Assembly (NCBI GenBank): GCA_004020545.1 | Contig: SAQE01000023.1 | Location: 1 to 64,000, forward strand | Origin: Mesorhizobium sp. | Lineage (GTDB): Bacteria > Pseudomonadota > Alphaproteobacteria > Rhizobiales > Rhizobiaceae | DNA: 64,000 nucleotides | Direction of reading: 5' to 3' | In this document: one piece after another, positions 51,365 through 59,493 of the stretch | How the letters are laid out: each line of letters begins with the position of its first letter | Position numbering within the stretch: position 1 is the first letter of the stretch | Made by a program: the position numbers and the translations under genes | Notes under the pieces: model-generated | The model's input: only the letters and a program-made list of their open reading frames with translations | What the model was told of the DNA's origin: nothing | The model's database searches: none

Positions 51365-52528
51365 CTAAGCCCCGAACGGACGCAGCAACGCCCGCGAAAT
51401 AATATGTCGCTGAATCTCCGAAGTGCCTTCCCAGATGCGCTCGACGCGCGCGTCGCGCCAGATGCGCTCCAGCGGCAGGTCGTCCATCAACCCCATGCCG
51501 CCATGGATCTGGATGGCTTCGTCGGCAACGAAGGCGAGCATCTCGGTGGCCTTCAGCTTGGCCATCGCCATGTCCTGGTCGGTGACGGTGCCCTGATCGT
51601 ATTTCCAGCCAGCTTCGAACACCATCAAATCGGCCGCCTTCAGCTCCGTCGCCATATCGGCGAGCTTGAAGGAGACGCCCTGGAACTTGCCGATCTGCTG
51701 GCCGAACTGCTGTCGCTGCGCTGCATATTCGATGGCGTGCGAAAGCGCCCGCTCGGCACGGCCGAGGCAGGTCGCGCCGACCTGGAGCCGTGTCGCGCCG
51801 AGCCACGAGTTCGCCACCTCGAAACCCTTGTGCACTTCGCCGAGCACCTGGGAAGCCGGCAGCCTGCAGTCGTCGAATTCGAGGATCGAGTTGGTGTAGC
51901 CGCGATGTGAGACATTGCGATACCCGTCGCGCACCGAGAAACCCTTGGTGCCCTTGTCGACGAAGAAGGCGGTGATCTTCTTGCGCTTGCCGTGCGGCGA
52001 ATCCTCTTCGCCCGAAGCCATGAAGACGATTGCAAAATCGGCGATGTCGGCATGGCTGATGAAATGCTTGGTGCCGTTGAGCACCCAGTCCGAGCCGTCC
52101 TGAACGGCGGTCGCCTTCATGCCGCGCAGGTCTGAGCCGGCGCCGGGCTCGGTCATCGCCAGGCAGTCCCACTTCTCGCCGCGGATGCACGGGAAGAGAT
52201 ACTTTTCCCGCTGCTCCGGCGTGCCGGCGAGCAGGATGTTGGACGGGCGCGCCACGCAGGTCCAATGCAGCGCGTAATTGGCGCGGCCTAGCTCCTTCTC
52301 GTAGAGCAGCCAGCTCACCGTATCGAGACCCGCGCCGCCGACATCGGCCGGCATGTTGGCCGCGTAGAGTCCGGCTTCGATCGCCTTGGCCTTCAGCTCC
52401 TCGATCAGCTCGCGGCGCAGCACGCCGGTACGCTCGACCTCGTGTTCATGCGGGTAAAGCTCGTTCTCGACGAAGGCGCGCGTCGTCTCGACGATGAGCT
52501 TCTGTTCTTCCGAGAGACCGAAATGCAT
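51365..52528 (-). CDS. Acyl-CoA dehydrogenase, gamma-butyrobetainyl-CoA dehydrogenase-like
   Basis: A 387-residue FAD-dependent dehydrogenase. Motifs: N-terminal LSEEQKLIVETTRAFVENEL, the FAD-contact CLAMTEPGAGSDLRGMKATA, GYRNVSHRGYTNSILEFDDC, the middle helix QQFGQQIGKFQGVSFKLADM, and the catalytic glutamate region RIWEGTSEIQRHIISRALL (about residues 360-378). It desaturates an acyl-CoA, passing electrons to ETF. In context it should act on gamma-butyrobetainyl-CoA giving crotonobetainyl-CoA, as CaiA/BcoC-like enzymes do in either direction. It is four bases after the carnitine dehydrogenase stop. Confidence 0.9.
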   Translation of the reverse strand: MHFGLSEEQKLIVETTRAFVENELYPHEHEVERTGVLRRELIEELKAKAIEAGLYAANMPADVGGAGLDTVSWLLYEKELGRANYALHWTCVARPSNILLAGTPEQREKYLFPCIRGEKWDCLAMTEPGAGSDLRGMKATAVQDGSDWVLNGTKHFISHADIADFAIVFMASGEEDSPHGKRKKITAFFVDKGTKGFSVRDGYRNVSHRGYTNSILEFDDCRLPASQVLGEVHKGFEVANSWLGATRLQVGATCLGRAERALSHAIEYAAQRQQFGQQIGKFQGVSFKLADMATELKAADLMVFEAGWKYDQGTVTDQDMAMAKLKATEMLAFVADEAIQIHGGMGLMDDLPLERIWRDARVERIWEGTSEIQRHIISRALLRPFGA

Positions 52529-52532
52529 CGCC

Positions 52533-53645
52533 TCAGCCCTTCTTCTCGCTCTTCTTCGCCTTTGCGGGCTTGTCAGCTTTTGCCGGCTTCGCGGCCTTCT
52601 TCGCCGGCTTGGCCGCCTTAGCCTTTGCGGGGACCGGCTTCTTCGCTGCCAGCTTGGCGAGCCGGTTCGTATACTCCTTGTGCAAGGCGCCGGCGCCCCA
52701 GCCCTTGCCCTTGTTCTGCTTCGACAGCGCTTCCATGATCGCGACCAGATTGTCGTCGCGGATCTTTTCCAGCTCGCGGATCGACAGCCCGTTCGCCTGC
52801 TCGTCCGACTGCGTGGCGATCAGGTCGACCAGCTCGTCGTTGAACTCCGGCACGTCCATCAGCTTGGTCCACGGCCACTTCAGGCAGGGCCCGAACTGCG
52901 CCATGAAGTGGCGCATGCCGGCTTCGCCGCCGGCGACGCGATAGACCTGGAACATGCCCATCTGCGCCCAGCGCAAGCCGAAGGAATAGCGCATGATGTC
53001 GTCGAGTTCCTCGACGGTGCAGATGCCATCTTTGACCAGCCACAACGCCTCGCGCCAGGCGGCCTCCAGCAGACGATCGCCGACGAAGGCCTCGATCTCC
53101 TTGCGCACCACCACCGGCTTCATGCCGATCGAGGCGTAGAGCTCCTTGGCGACCTCGATCGCCTCCGGGAAGGTCTGCTGGCCGCCGACGATCTCGACCA
53201 GCGGCAAGAGATAAACCGGGTTGAACGGATGACCGACGACCAGCCGCTCCGGATGCTTCTTCATCGCCACCTGCATGTCGGTCGGCTTGATGCCGGAGGT
53301 CGAGGACCCGACGATTGCGTTGGCCGGCGCGTGCAGGTCGATCTCGGCAAGCACCCTGTGCTTGAGGTCGAGCCGCTCCGGCACGCTTTCCTGGATGAAG
53401 TCGGCGTCGGCCACCGCTTCGGCGATGGTCTTGGCGAAGGTGAGCTTGCCTTCCTTCGGCAGGCCGCCGGGCAGCATCTGCTTGTAGGCGCGCCGTGCGC
53501 CCTTCATCACCTCGCCGACCTTGCGGGAGGCCTCGGGATCAGGATCGAAGATCGACACATCGATGCCGTTCAAGAGCAGGCGGGCCACCCAGCCGGCGCC
53601 GATGACGCCGCCGCCGATGGTGGCCGCCTTGTTGATGATGCTCAT
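52533..53645 (-). CDS. lcdH: L-carnitine 3-dehydrogenase (3-hydroxyacyl-CoA dehydrogenase fold)
   Basis: A 370-residue NAD-dependent dehydrogenase. The Rossmann motif is TIGGGVIGAGWVARLLLNGI (residues 9-28), IQESVPERLDLKHRVLAEID follows, the catalytic-histidine region is VVGHPFNPVYLLPLVEIVGG, and the C-terminal domain has GICTVEELDDIMRYSFGLRW. These are typical of carnitine dehydrogenase, which makes 3-dehydrocarnitine. Sinorhizobium-type enzymes carry a fused thioesterase; here the core ends near 330 and is followed by a lysine/alanine/proline-rich tail (KPAKKAAKPAKADKPAKAKK), not an enzyme domain. The ATG at 53645 follows the HD gene stop by two bases. Confidence 0.9.
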   Translation of the reverse strand: MSIINKAATIGGGVIGAGWVARLLLNGIDVSIFDPDPEASRKVGEVMKGARRAYKQMLPGGLPKEGKLTFAKTIAEAVADADFIQESVPERLDLKHRVLAEIDLHAPANAIVGSSTSGIKPTDMQVAMKKHPERLVVGHPFNPVYLLPLVEIVGGQQTFPEAIEVAKELYASIGMKPVVVRKEIEAFVGDRLLEAAWREALWLVKDGICTVEELDDIMRYSFGLRWAQMGMFQVYRVAGGEAGMRHFMAQFGPCLKWPWTKLMDVPEFNDELVDLIATQSDEQANGLSIRELEKIRDDNLVAIMEALSKQNKGKGWGAGALHKEYTNRLAKLAAKKPVPAKAKAAKPAKKAAKPAKADKPAKAKKSEKKG

Positions 53646-53647
53646 GG

Positions 53648-54271
53648 TCAGGCTCCGGTTCTTGTCTTGGCTGTTTCGGGATCGGTAAGCGGCACACGCT
53701 CGCCGGCGCGGATCACCGCGGGGTCGTAGGCCTTGCGCGCGAAGACTTCGAGCACGAAGGGCCGGAAGAACTCGATCGGCAGCGTGTCGTAGTCGGGGTC
53801 GAAGCTCGACTGGTCCCAGCGCTCGCAGAACTGGTCGCAATCGTCGAAATAAAGGTGGCCGGCGAAGCGGTCGCGGGCATGCCGGTTGCCGCCGAGATGG
53901 TGGGCGTAATAGAGGCGCTGGAAGTCGCCGTGCTTTTCCACCACCCAGGTGCATTGCTCGCGCACGAAAGGCTTCAGGATCGTGGCGGCATATTCGTCGT
54001 GATTGTAAGGCGCGTAGATGTCGCCAATGTCGTGCAGCAGCGCCGAGACGATCCAGTCTATGTCGGCGCCGTCGCGCCACGCGCGTGTCGCCGCCTGCAG
54101 CGAATGGCCGAGCCGGGTGATCTTGTAGCCGGATAAACCCTGATCGAGCTGCACCAGGGCGTCAAGCAGCCGGTCGCCGGTCTTGGCGGCATAGTCGATC
54201 TCATGGGCGGTCAGGAATTCATAGTCTTCCTTGTCGCCGTCCTTCATCGCGGTGAATTTGACGGTAGCCAT
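53648..54271 (-). CDS. HD-domain protein, possible mixed-valent di-iron oxygenase
   Basis: A 207-residue HD-superfamily protein. Candidate metal ligands are H56 (GHSLQ), H80-D81 (LLHDIGD), H91 (YNHDEYAA) and H114 (VEKHGDF), with a glutamine at 59. The H-x2-Q arrangement and short length are like PhnZ and TmpB, HD-type oxygenases, the latter acting on a trimethylammonio-substituted phosphonate. A phosphohydrolase role remains possible. It lies between the dehydrocarnitine-cleaving enzyme and carnitine dehydrogenase with gaps of 14 and 2 bases, so it belongs to the quaternary-amine pathway. The ATG at 54271 gives a family-like N-terminus. Confidence 0.8.
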   Translation of the reverse strand: MATVKFTAMKDGDKEDYEFLTAHEIDYAAKTGDRLLDALVQLDQGLSGYKITRLGHSLQAATRAWRDGADIDWIVSALLHDIGDIYAPYNHDEYAATILKPFVREQCTWVVEKHGDFQRLYYAHHLGGNRHARDRFAGHLYFDDCDQFCERWDQSSFDPDYDTLPIEFFRPFVLEVFARKAYDPAVIRAGERVPLTDPETAKTRTGA

Positions 54272-54285
54272 GGTCAGCTCCCGCC

Positions 54286-55203
54286 TTATGCCGCGATCGG
54301 CGCCCGCTTGGTGAGGTTGAGCTTCTTGCGCACTTCTTCCGGCCCAAGGATCCTGGCGCCGAGATTGGTGACGATGCTGGCGGCGCGCTCGACGAGCTGC
54401 GCGTTGGTCGCCAGCACGCCCTTGTCCAGCCAGAGATTGTCTTCCAGGCCGACGCGGACATTGCCGCCCGCAAGCACCGCCGCAGCGGCATAGGCCATCT
54501 GGTTGCGGCCGATCGAGAAGGCCGACCAGTTCCAGGTCGAGGGCACGTTGTTGACCATCGCCATGAAGGTGTTGAGGTCGTCCGGCGCGCCCCATGGCAC
54601 GCCCATGCAGAGCTGCACCAGCGCGTCCGGCTTCAGCACCTGTTCCTCGACCAGTTGCTTGGCGAACCACAGATGGCCGGTGTCGAAGGCTTCGATCTCA
54701 GGCTTGACGCCCAGCGCCGTCATCATGCCGCCCATGGCGCGCAGCATGCCGGGCGTGTTGGTCATGACATAGTCGGCCTCGGCGAAGTTCATCGTGCCGC
54801 AATCCAGCGTGCAGATCTCCGGCAGGCACTGGCGGACGTGCTCCATGCGGTTGGTCGCGCCGCCCATGTCGGTGCCTTTTTCGTTGAGCGGCAGCGGCGC
54901 CTCCGGCGAACCGAACACCATGTCGCCGCCCATGCCGGCGGTGAGGTTCAGCACCACGTCGACATTCGCCTCACGGATGCGCTCGGTCACCTCGCGGTAT
55001 AGGTGCACGTCGCGCCTCGGCTTGCCGGTTTCGGGGTCGCGCACATGGCAATGGACAATTGCGGCACCCGCCTTGGCGGCCTCGATCGCCGAATCGGCGA
55101 TCTGCTTGGGCGAGCGCGGCACGTGCGGGCTGCGGTCCTGGGTGCCGCCGGAGCCCGTCACGGCACAGGTAATGAAGACCTCACGGTTCATCGCGAGCGG
55201 CAT
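54286..55203 (-). CDS. Dehydrocarnitine cleavage enzyme (BKACE/DUF849 family)
   Basis: A 305-residue beta-keto acid cleavage enzyme with a TIM-barrel fold. Motifs: REVFITCAVTGSGGTQDRSP, the zinc-binding AAIVHCHVRDPETGKPRRD (about residues 48-66), LNLTAGMGGDMVFG, CTLDCGTMNFAE, and GGNVRVGLEDNLWLDKG near the C-terminus with further zinc ligands upstream. BKACE enzymes use acetyl-CoA to split a beta-keto acid; in carnitine operons they convert 3-dehydrocarnitine plus acetyl-CoA to betainyl-CoA plus acetoacetate. The ATG at 55203 has GGGAGGAAAG before it. First gene of the row, divergent from the regulator. Confidence 0.92.
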   Translation of the reverse strand: MPLAMNREVFITCAVTGSGGTQDRSPHVPRSPKQIADSAIEAAKAGAAIVHCHVRDPETGKPRRDVHLYREVTERIREANVDVVLNLTAGMGGDMVFGSPEAPLPLNEKGTDMGGATNRMEHVRQCLPEICTLDCGTMNFAEADYVMTNTPGMLRAMGGMMTALGVKPEIEAFDTGHLWFAKQLVEEQVLKPDALVQLCMGVPWGAPDDLNTFMAMVNNVPSTWNWSAFSIGRNQMAYAAAAVLAGGNVRVGLEDNLWLDKGVLATNAQLVERAASIVTNLGARILGPEEVRKKLNLTKRAPIAA

Positions 55204-55338
55204 CGTCTTTCCTCCCAAATTCGATCAGCCATGCATGTCGCCCAAACTGGGAACCGGTTTTGGGAAAACGACATGCACCGAAACTACTCCAACAATGACC
55301 GACTTGCCGGAAACTGTTTTGCGTTTTACGAAGCCATC

Positions 55339-56319
55339 ATGACTAAAAGCGAAAAGCCGACGATCTTTCGTGCCGAGCATGAAACACTCAAGGTGACGTT
55401 CCTGGTGTTCTCGGGCGCGTCGATCATGTGCGTCGCCTCGGCCGTCGATCCGCTGCGCGCCGCAAACCGCATTTCCGGCGAGACGCTGTTCGATTTCAAG
55501 CTGGTCTCGGTCACCGGAGAGGCGCCGGTGACAACATGCGGCCTGCCGGTTGCCGTCAGCGGGCGCTTCGATGCCGCCGAGCCGACCGACATGCTGGTTG
55601 TCGTCGCCGGCTTCGGCACGCAGAACTACGCCACCGCCGCGCTGCTTGCCGGTCTGCGTAGGGCAGCTCGCGCGGCCCGCGCCTGCGGTGGTGTCGAGGC
55701 GGGCACCTGGCTGGTCGCGCGCGCCGGGCTGCTCGAGGGCCGCAGCGCCACCACGCATTGGGAAGACATGGAGGATTTCTCCGCCGCCTTTCCCGGCGTC
55801 GACGTGCGACCTGACCGCTATGTCATCGACGGGCCGGTCTTCACCTCCGGCGGCGCCTCGCCGACCTTCGACCTGATGCTGCATCTGGTCCGCACCAGAC
55901 TCGGCATGGCCGCCGCTCTCGATGTGGCGAGCGTCTTCATCTACGACCAGGCGCGCGCCGCGACCGACGCGCAGCCGCTGGTCTCGCTCGGCCGGCTCGA
56001 CGGCTACGATCCGCGGCTGGCGCAGGCGATCCGGCTGATGGAAGCGCATGTCGACCAGCCGTTGACCATCGATGCGGTGGCCAAGCGCGCCGGCGTGACG
56101 GCGCGAACGCTGGAGAGCATTTTTCGCAAGTCGATCGGCGAGACGCCGGGCGCCTATTATCTGCGGCTCCGCCTCAGCGCCGCCCGCCGCTTGGTGGTCG
56201 ACACGCGCATCGCCATGGCTGACATTGCCGGGCGCACAGGGTTTTCGTCCGCAGCCGCGTTTTCCCGGGCGTTTTCCAGGGCTTTTGGCGAGGCGCCGGT
56301 CAGGCTGCGGCGCGGCTGA
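55339..56319 (+). CDS. GlxA family transcriptional regulator, CdhR-like
   Basis: A 326-residue regulator with an N-terminal DJ-1/PfpI-like domain (FLVFSGASIMCVASAVDPLR to about residue 190) and a C-terminal AraC double helix-turn-helix (LTIDAVAKRAGVTARTLESI and IADIAGRTGFSSAAAFSRAF-type, residues about 225-320). The layout is that of CdhR and GbdR, which regulate carnitine and betaine catabolism. It is divergent from the dehydrocarnitine cleavage gene with 135 bases between starts. The frame is open upstream, but the ATG at 55339 gives the family's usual start. It overlaps the end of the HAD gene by 20 bases. Confidence 0.9.
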   Translation: MTKSEKPTIFRAEHETLKVTFLVFSGASIMCVASAVDPLRAANRISGETLFDFKLVSVTGEAPVTTCGLPVAVSGRFDAAEPTDMLVVVAGFGTQNYATAALLAGLRRAARAARACGGVEAGTWLVARAGLLEGRSATTHWEDMEDFSAAFPGVDVRPDRYVIDGPVFTSGGASPTFDLMLHLVRTRLGMAAALDVASVFIYDQARAATDAQPLVSLGRLDGYDPRLAQAIRLMEAHVDQPLTIDAVAKRAGVTARTLESIFRKSIGETPGAYYLRLRLSAARRLVVDTRIAMADIAGRTGFSSAAAFSRAFSRAFGEAPVRLRRG

Positions 56320-57073
56320 GTATCCAGTCGGTCGCGACGGCGAGGTCATCGATAACCGCAGTGGGAGCGGGATCGAATCGTGTTTCGTCGTTTGGGCGAT
56401 ACTTGCCCGTCCGCACCAGCAGCGCCGCTCCAAGTCCGGCGCTGAGCGCGCCGGCGACGTCGCTTTCGGCATCATCGCCGACCATGACCGCATCGGCGGC
56501 CCGGCAGTTCAACTCGGCGAGCGCCGCATGGAAAAAATCCGGGGACGGCTTGCCCAGCACGACAGGGCTTCGACCGCTGGCGAATTCGAGGGCCGCCACG
56601 AAGGCGCCGGCGTCGAGGCTGAGCTCGCCGTCGGCATCCTTGAAGGTTCGGTTGGTGGCAAGCGCCAGAAAATCAGCACCGGCAACCAACTCGCGGAACG
56701 CTCGGTTGAGGCTCGCATAGTTGAAGGCCTCGCCGGCATCGCCGACGACGACAGCGCAGCCATTGCTGCCCTCCAGGCCGGAAAACTCGGCTTCGAGCTT
56801 GGGATGGACGAGCAAATGCGGCCGGCGGTCATGCCCGCGCAGCCATTCCACCGCGGCGCGCGCCGGCGTCAGCAATTCTTCATCCGCAAGCTCGACGCCC
56901 AGAGCGGCAAGCTGCGCGATGATTCTGTGGCGCGGCGAACGTGTCGTGTTGCTGACGAAGCGGAGTGGCAGTCCGGCCGCACGCAAACGCTCGACCGCGG
57001 CTACAGCGCCCGGTATCGGGGTGTCGCCGTCATAGACGACACCCGCAAGGTCGAGCAGCACCGCGCGTATCAT
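56300..57073 (-). CDS. HAD-superfamily IIA phosphatase (NagD/LHPP-like)
   Basis: A 257-residue HAD hydrolase. Motif I is VLLDLAGVVYDGD (nucleophile aspartate 8, acid D14 region), motif II RFVSNTTRSP, the type IIA cap fills about residues 80-170, motif III is LGKPSPDFFH, and motif IV AVMVGDDAESDVAGAL. The DLAGVVYDG variant resembles LHPP (phospholysine/phosphohistidine phosphatase) and its bacterial relatives. It dephosphorylates a small metabolite; which one is unknown. No operon partner. Confidence 0.88.
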   Translation of the reverse strand: MIRAVLLDLAGVVYDGDTPIPGAVAAVERLRAAGLPLRFVSNTTRSPRHRIIAQLAALGVELADEELLTPARAAVEWLRGHDRRPHLLVHPKLEAEFSGLEGSNGCAVVVGDAGEAFNYASLNRAFRELVAGADFLALATNRTFKDADGELSLDAGAFVAALEFASGRSPVVLGKPSPDFFHAALAELNCRAADAVMVGDDAESDVAGALSAGLGAALLVRTGKYRPNDETRFDPAPTAVIDDLAVATDWILSRAAA

Positions 57074-57163
57074 CGGCGCAGGATGGAGAAACAGTCTCCG
57101 TTCGTCAAACCAGTGAAAATCGGGCCACGGAAAACAGACCCATGGAAAATCGGGCCGCGGAGA

Positions 57164-57370
57164 TCAGGCGGCGTCGCGGCCTTCGCGAACAATGCGCGAG
57201 CGCATGCTCTTGGCCAGCGCCGTTTCGAGCCGCGCGGCGACCGCGCGATCCCATTCATTTGTCTTGCGGGCGCCATCCTTCGGATGCGGCAGCGCCATCA
57301 GCCGATCGATGATCGATCCAGCCTCGCCCGGAGAGAGCAGGGCGTCGATTTCGCGTTCGTGCTGCATACG
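57164..57370 (-). CDS. Small protein of unknown function
   Basis: A 68-residue protein beginning MQHEREIDALLSPGEAGSII, rich in charged residues and predicted helical. GAAGGAGG lies eight bases before the ATG at 57370, a strong ribosome binding site that supports real coding; in-frame upstream ATGs lack one. No domain recognised. The arginine-rich end (RSRIVREGRDAA) may be cytoplasmic. It lies alone between the HAD phosphatase and xylA. Confidence 0.65.
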   Translation of the reverse strand, partial: RMQHEREIDALLSPGEAGSIIDRLMALPHPKDGARKTNEWDRAVAARLETALAKSMRSRIVREGRDAA

Positions 57371-57540
57371 TTTCGCCTCCTTCTTTCCTTCCCGCCGCAT
57401 GTCCACAATATAGGAGATCCGTGACGGCTGTTTGAAGGCAAGAGCGGGGCGATTGAGGGGCAGCGCGGGGCAAAACCTTGTCATCAGTTTCAGCCCCGCG
57501 AAAAGCTGTTTTATCTTAGAGTCCGCTTGAACGATCGGCT

Positions 57541-57564
57541 GTGTAAGGGCGAGCGCCCTTACAC
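57541..57564. terminator. Stem-loop at the xylA stop codon
   Basis: GTGTAAGGGC (57541-57550) and GCCCTTACAC (57555-57564) form a perfect 10-base stem with a four-base loop; the xylA TAA lies within the stem. No T-run follows on the minus strand, so it may stabilise the mRNA end rather than terminate by itself. Confidence 0.55.
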
Positions 57565-58884
57565 GTAGCGGTTGACGATGTTCTCCAGCAGCTCCTGCCG
57601 GCCGGAGCGCGGCTGCGGCTCGATCTTCTTCTTCACCACGCGCTCGGCGATCTCCTCCAGCGTGCGCTTGCCGGAAAGCATCGCCTTGCCCTCGGCCGTG
57701 TTCCAGCCGGCATAGCGTTCGGCGAGCGGGCCGGACAGCGCCTTGTCCTCGATCATTTTCGCGGCCGCCTTGAGGCCGCGCGCGCAGGCGTCCATGCCGC
57801 CGATATGGCCGATCAGCAGGTCTTCGGGGTCGAGCGATTGGCGCCGAAGCTTGGCGTCGAAATTGGTGCCGCCGGTCTTGAAGCCGCCGCCCAGCAGGAC
57901 CTGGTAATAGGCCAAAGCCATTTCCGGCACGTTGTTGGGGAACTGGTCGGTGTCCCAGCCCGACTGGTAGTCGTTGCGGTTCATGTCGATCGAGCCGAAG
58001 ATGCCGAGCGCGTTGGCCAAACCCAGTTCGTGCTCGAAGGAATGGCCGGCGAGGATGGCGTGGCCCTGCTCGATGTTGAGCTTGACCTCCTTCTCCAGCC
58101 CGAAGCGCTTAAGGAAGCCGTAGACGGTAGCGACATCGTAGTCGTACTGGTGCTTGGTCGGCTCCTGCGGCTTCGGCTCGATCAGAATCGTACCCTTGAA
58201 GCCTATTTTGTGCTTGTAGTCGACGACGAGGTTGAGGAAGCGGCCGGCCTGCTCCTGCTCGCGCGCAAGGTCGGTATTGAGCAGCGTCTCATAGCCTTCG
58301 CGCCCGCCCCACAGCACATAGTTCTCGCCCTTCAGCTTCTTGGTCACATCGATGCACTTCTTCACCGTCGCCGCCGCATAGGCGAACACGTCCGGATCGG
58401 GATTGGTGGCCGCGCCCGACATGAAGCGGCGATGCGAGAAGAGGTTCGCCGTGCCCCAGAGCAGCTTGACGCCGGTCTGTTTCATCTTGGCCGAAAAATA
58501 ATCGGCGATCTCGTCAAGGCGCGCGGCGCTCTCGGAGAAATCCTTGCCCTCGGGGCGGACGTCGGCGTCGTGGAAGCAGAAATAGGGGGCGCCGAGTAGC
58601 GAGAACATCTCGAAGGCCACGTCGGCCTTGAGCTTCGCCAGGTCCATCGTGTCGACGCCGCCGGGCTTGGCGAACCAGGGGCGGTCGAAGGTCTGGCCGC
58701 CGAACGGGTCGCCGCCCTGCCAGGCGAAGGAATGCCAGTAGGCGACGGCGAAGCGCAGATGGTCTTCCAGCCGCTTGCCGGCCACGACCTCGTCCGGGTT
58801 GTAGAACCGGTAGGCCAGCGGATTGGTCGAATCCGGCCCCTCATATTTGATCTTCTTGATGTCGCCGAAAAATACGCTGCTCAT
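57559..58884 (-). CDS. xylA: Xylose isomerase
   Basis: A 441-residue class II xylose isomerase. Motifs: [36 protein letters not shown] with catalytic histidine and aspartate, [36 protein letters not shown], the metal ligand region [36 protein letters not shown] and [19 protein letters not shown]. It converts xylose to xylulose. GGAGAGGAAGG precedes the ATG. A TTTCG-N5-CGAAA palindrome lies about 60 bases upstream. Confidence 0.97.
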   Translation of the reverse strand: MSSVFFGDIKKIKYEGPDSTNPLAYRFYNPDEVVAGKRLEDHLRFAVAYWHSFAWQGGDPFGGQTFDRPWFAKPGGVDTMDLAKLKADVAFEMFSLLGAPYFCFHDADVRPEGKDFSESAARLDEIADYFSAKMKQTGVKLLWGTANLFSHRRFMSGAATNPDPDVFAYAAATVKKCIDVTKKLKGENYVLWGGREGYETLLNTDLAREQEQAGRFLNLVVDYKHKIGFKGTILIEPKPQEPTKHQYDYDVATVYGFLKRFGLEKEVKLNIEQGHAILAGHSFEHELGLANALGIFGSIDMNRNDYQSGWDTDQFPNNVPEMALAYYQVLLGGGFKTGGTNFDAKLRRQSLDPEDLLIGHIGGMDACARGLKAAAKMIEDKALSGPLAERYAGWNTAEGKAMLSGKRTLEEIAERVVKKKIEPQPRSGRQELLENIVNRYV

Positions 58885-58942
58885 GGGTCCTTCCTCTCCA
58901 AGGTGCTTCGGCCCGATTACCTCAGGCGTAATTGGTTTCGCT

Positions 58943-58959
58943 CTTTCGCCAGGCGAAAA
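58943..58959. promoter_or_regulatory. TTTCG-N5-CGAAA palindrome upstream of xylA
   Basis: TTTCGCC and GGCGAAA form a perfect dyad around one base (58944-58958), giving TTTCG-N5-CGAAA. It lies in the 112-base divergent gap between xylA and the SnoaL-like gene. The same spaced motif occurs before xylB (60974-60988), so a shared regulator, for instance a ROK-type XylR encoded elsewhere, is likely. Confidence 0.6.
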
Positions 58960-58996
58960 GGGTCATGTCGAAACGATCCAACGAAGGATAAAGACA

Positions 58997-59359
58997 ATGA
59001 CCGACCTCAACACGATCGCCCGCAACTACATCATCGCCTGGAACGAGAGCGATGCGGCGCGCCGCAAGGCCCTGCTCGAGGCTGCCTTCACCAAGGATGT
59101 CAGCTATCGCGACCCGGTCATGCAGGGCGACGGCCATGACGGTATCGCTGCGCTGATCGACGGCGTGCAGCAGCGCTTCGCCGGGTTCCGCTTCTCGCTG
59201 AAGGGTGAGCCCGACGGCTTCGCCGACCGCATCCGCTTCTCGTGGAATCTGGGACCTGAGGGCGCAGAGTCCGTCATCGAAGGCACCGACATCGGCGTTA
59301 TCGAGAACGGCCGCCTGAAGAGCGTCACCGGCTTCCTCGACAAGGTGCCGGCGCAGTGA
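58997..59359 (+). CDS. SnoaL/NTF2-like fold protein
   Basis: A 120-residue protein with the cone-shaped alpha+beta NTF2-like pattern: an N-terminal helix IARNYIIAWNESDAARRKAL, then DVSYRDPVMQGDGHDGIAAL, and the C-terminal strands (RIRFSWNLGPE, GTDIGVIENGRLKSVTGFLD). Members are polyketide cyclases, isomerases or binding proteins; no catalytic set is clear. AAGGA eight bases before the ATG. Divergent from xylA, sharing the regulatory gap, so it may be xylose-regulated. Confidence 0.83.
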   Translation: MTDLNTIARNYIIAWNESDAARRKALLEAAFTKDVSYRDPVMQGDGHDGIAALIDGVQQRFAGFRFSLKGEPDGFADRIRFSWNLGPEGAESVIEGTDIGVIENGRLKSVTGFLDKVPAQ

Positions 59360-59403
59360 GGCCAACTTGGGGAGGGGGATGCGAGGCACGGCGCCGAAGC
59401 TGC

Positions 59404-59451
59404 TGATCTCCCCCTCAGAGGGGGAGATGCCCGGCAGGGCAGAGGGGGGTG
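59404..59451. repeat. Partial copy of the CTCCCCCTC...GGGGGAG repeat family
   Basis: CTGATCTCCCCCTCAGAGGG followed by GGAGATGCCCGGCAGGGCAG and AGGGGGGTG matches one arm and core of the larger palindromes at 27614 and 48265. Flanking GCGAGGCAC/GTGCCTCGC pairs close the element from about 59380 to 59459. It fills the convergent gap between the SnoaL-like gene and xylB. Confidence 0.75.
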
Positions 59452-59493
59452 CCTCGCGCCCGCTCATGCGACTACAGGGTACCTGGCGCCCGC

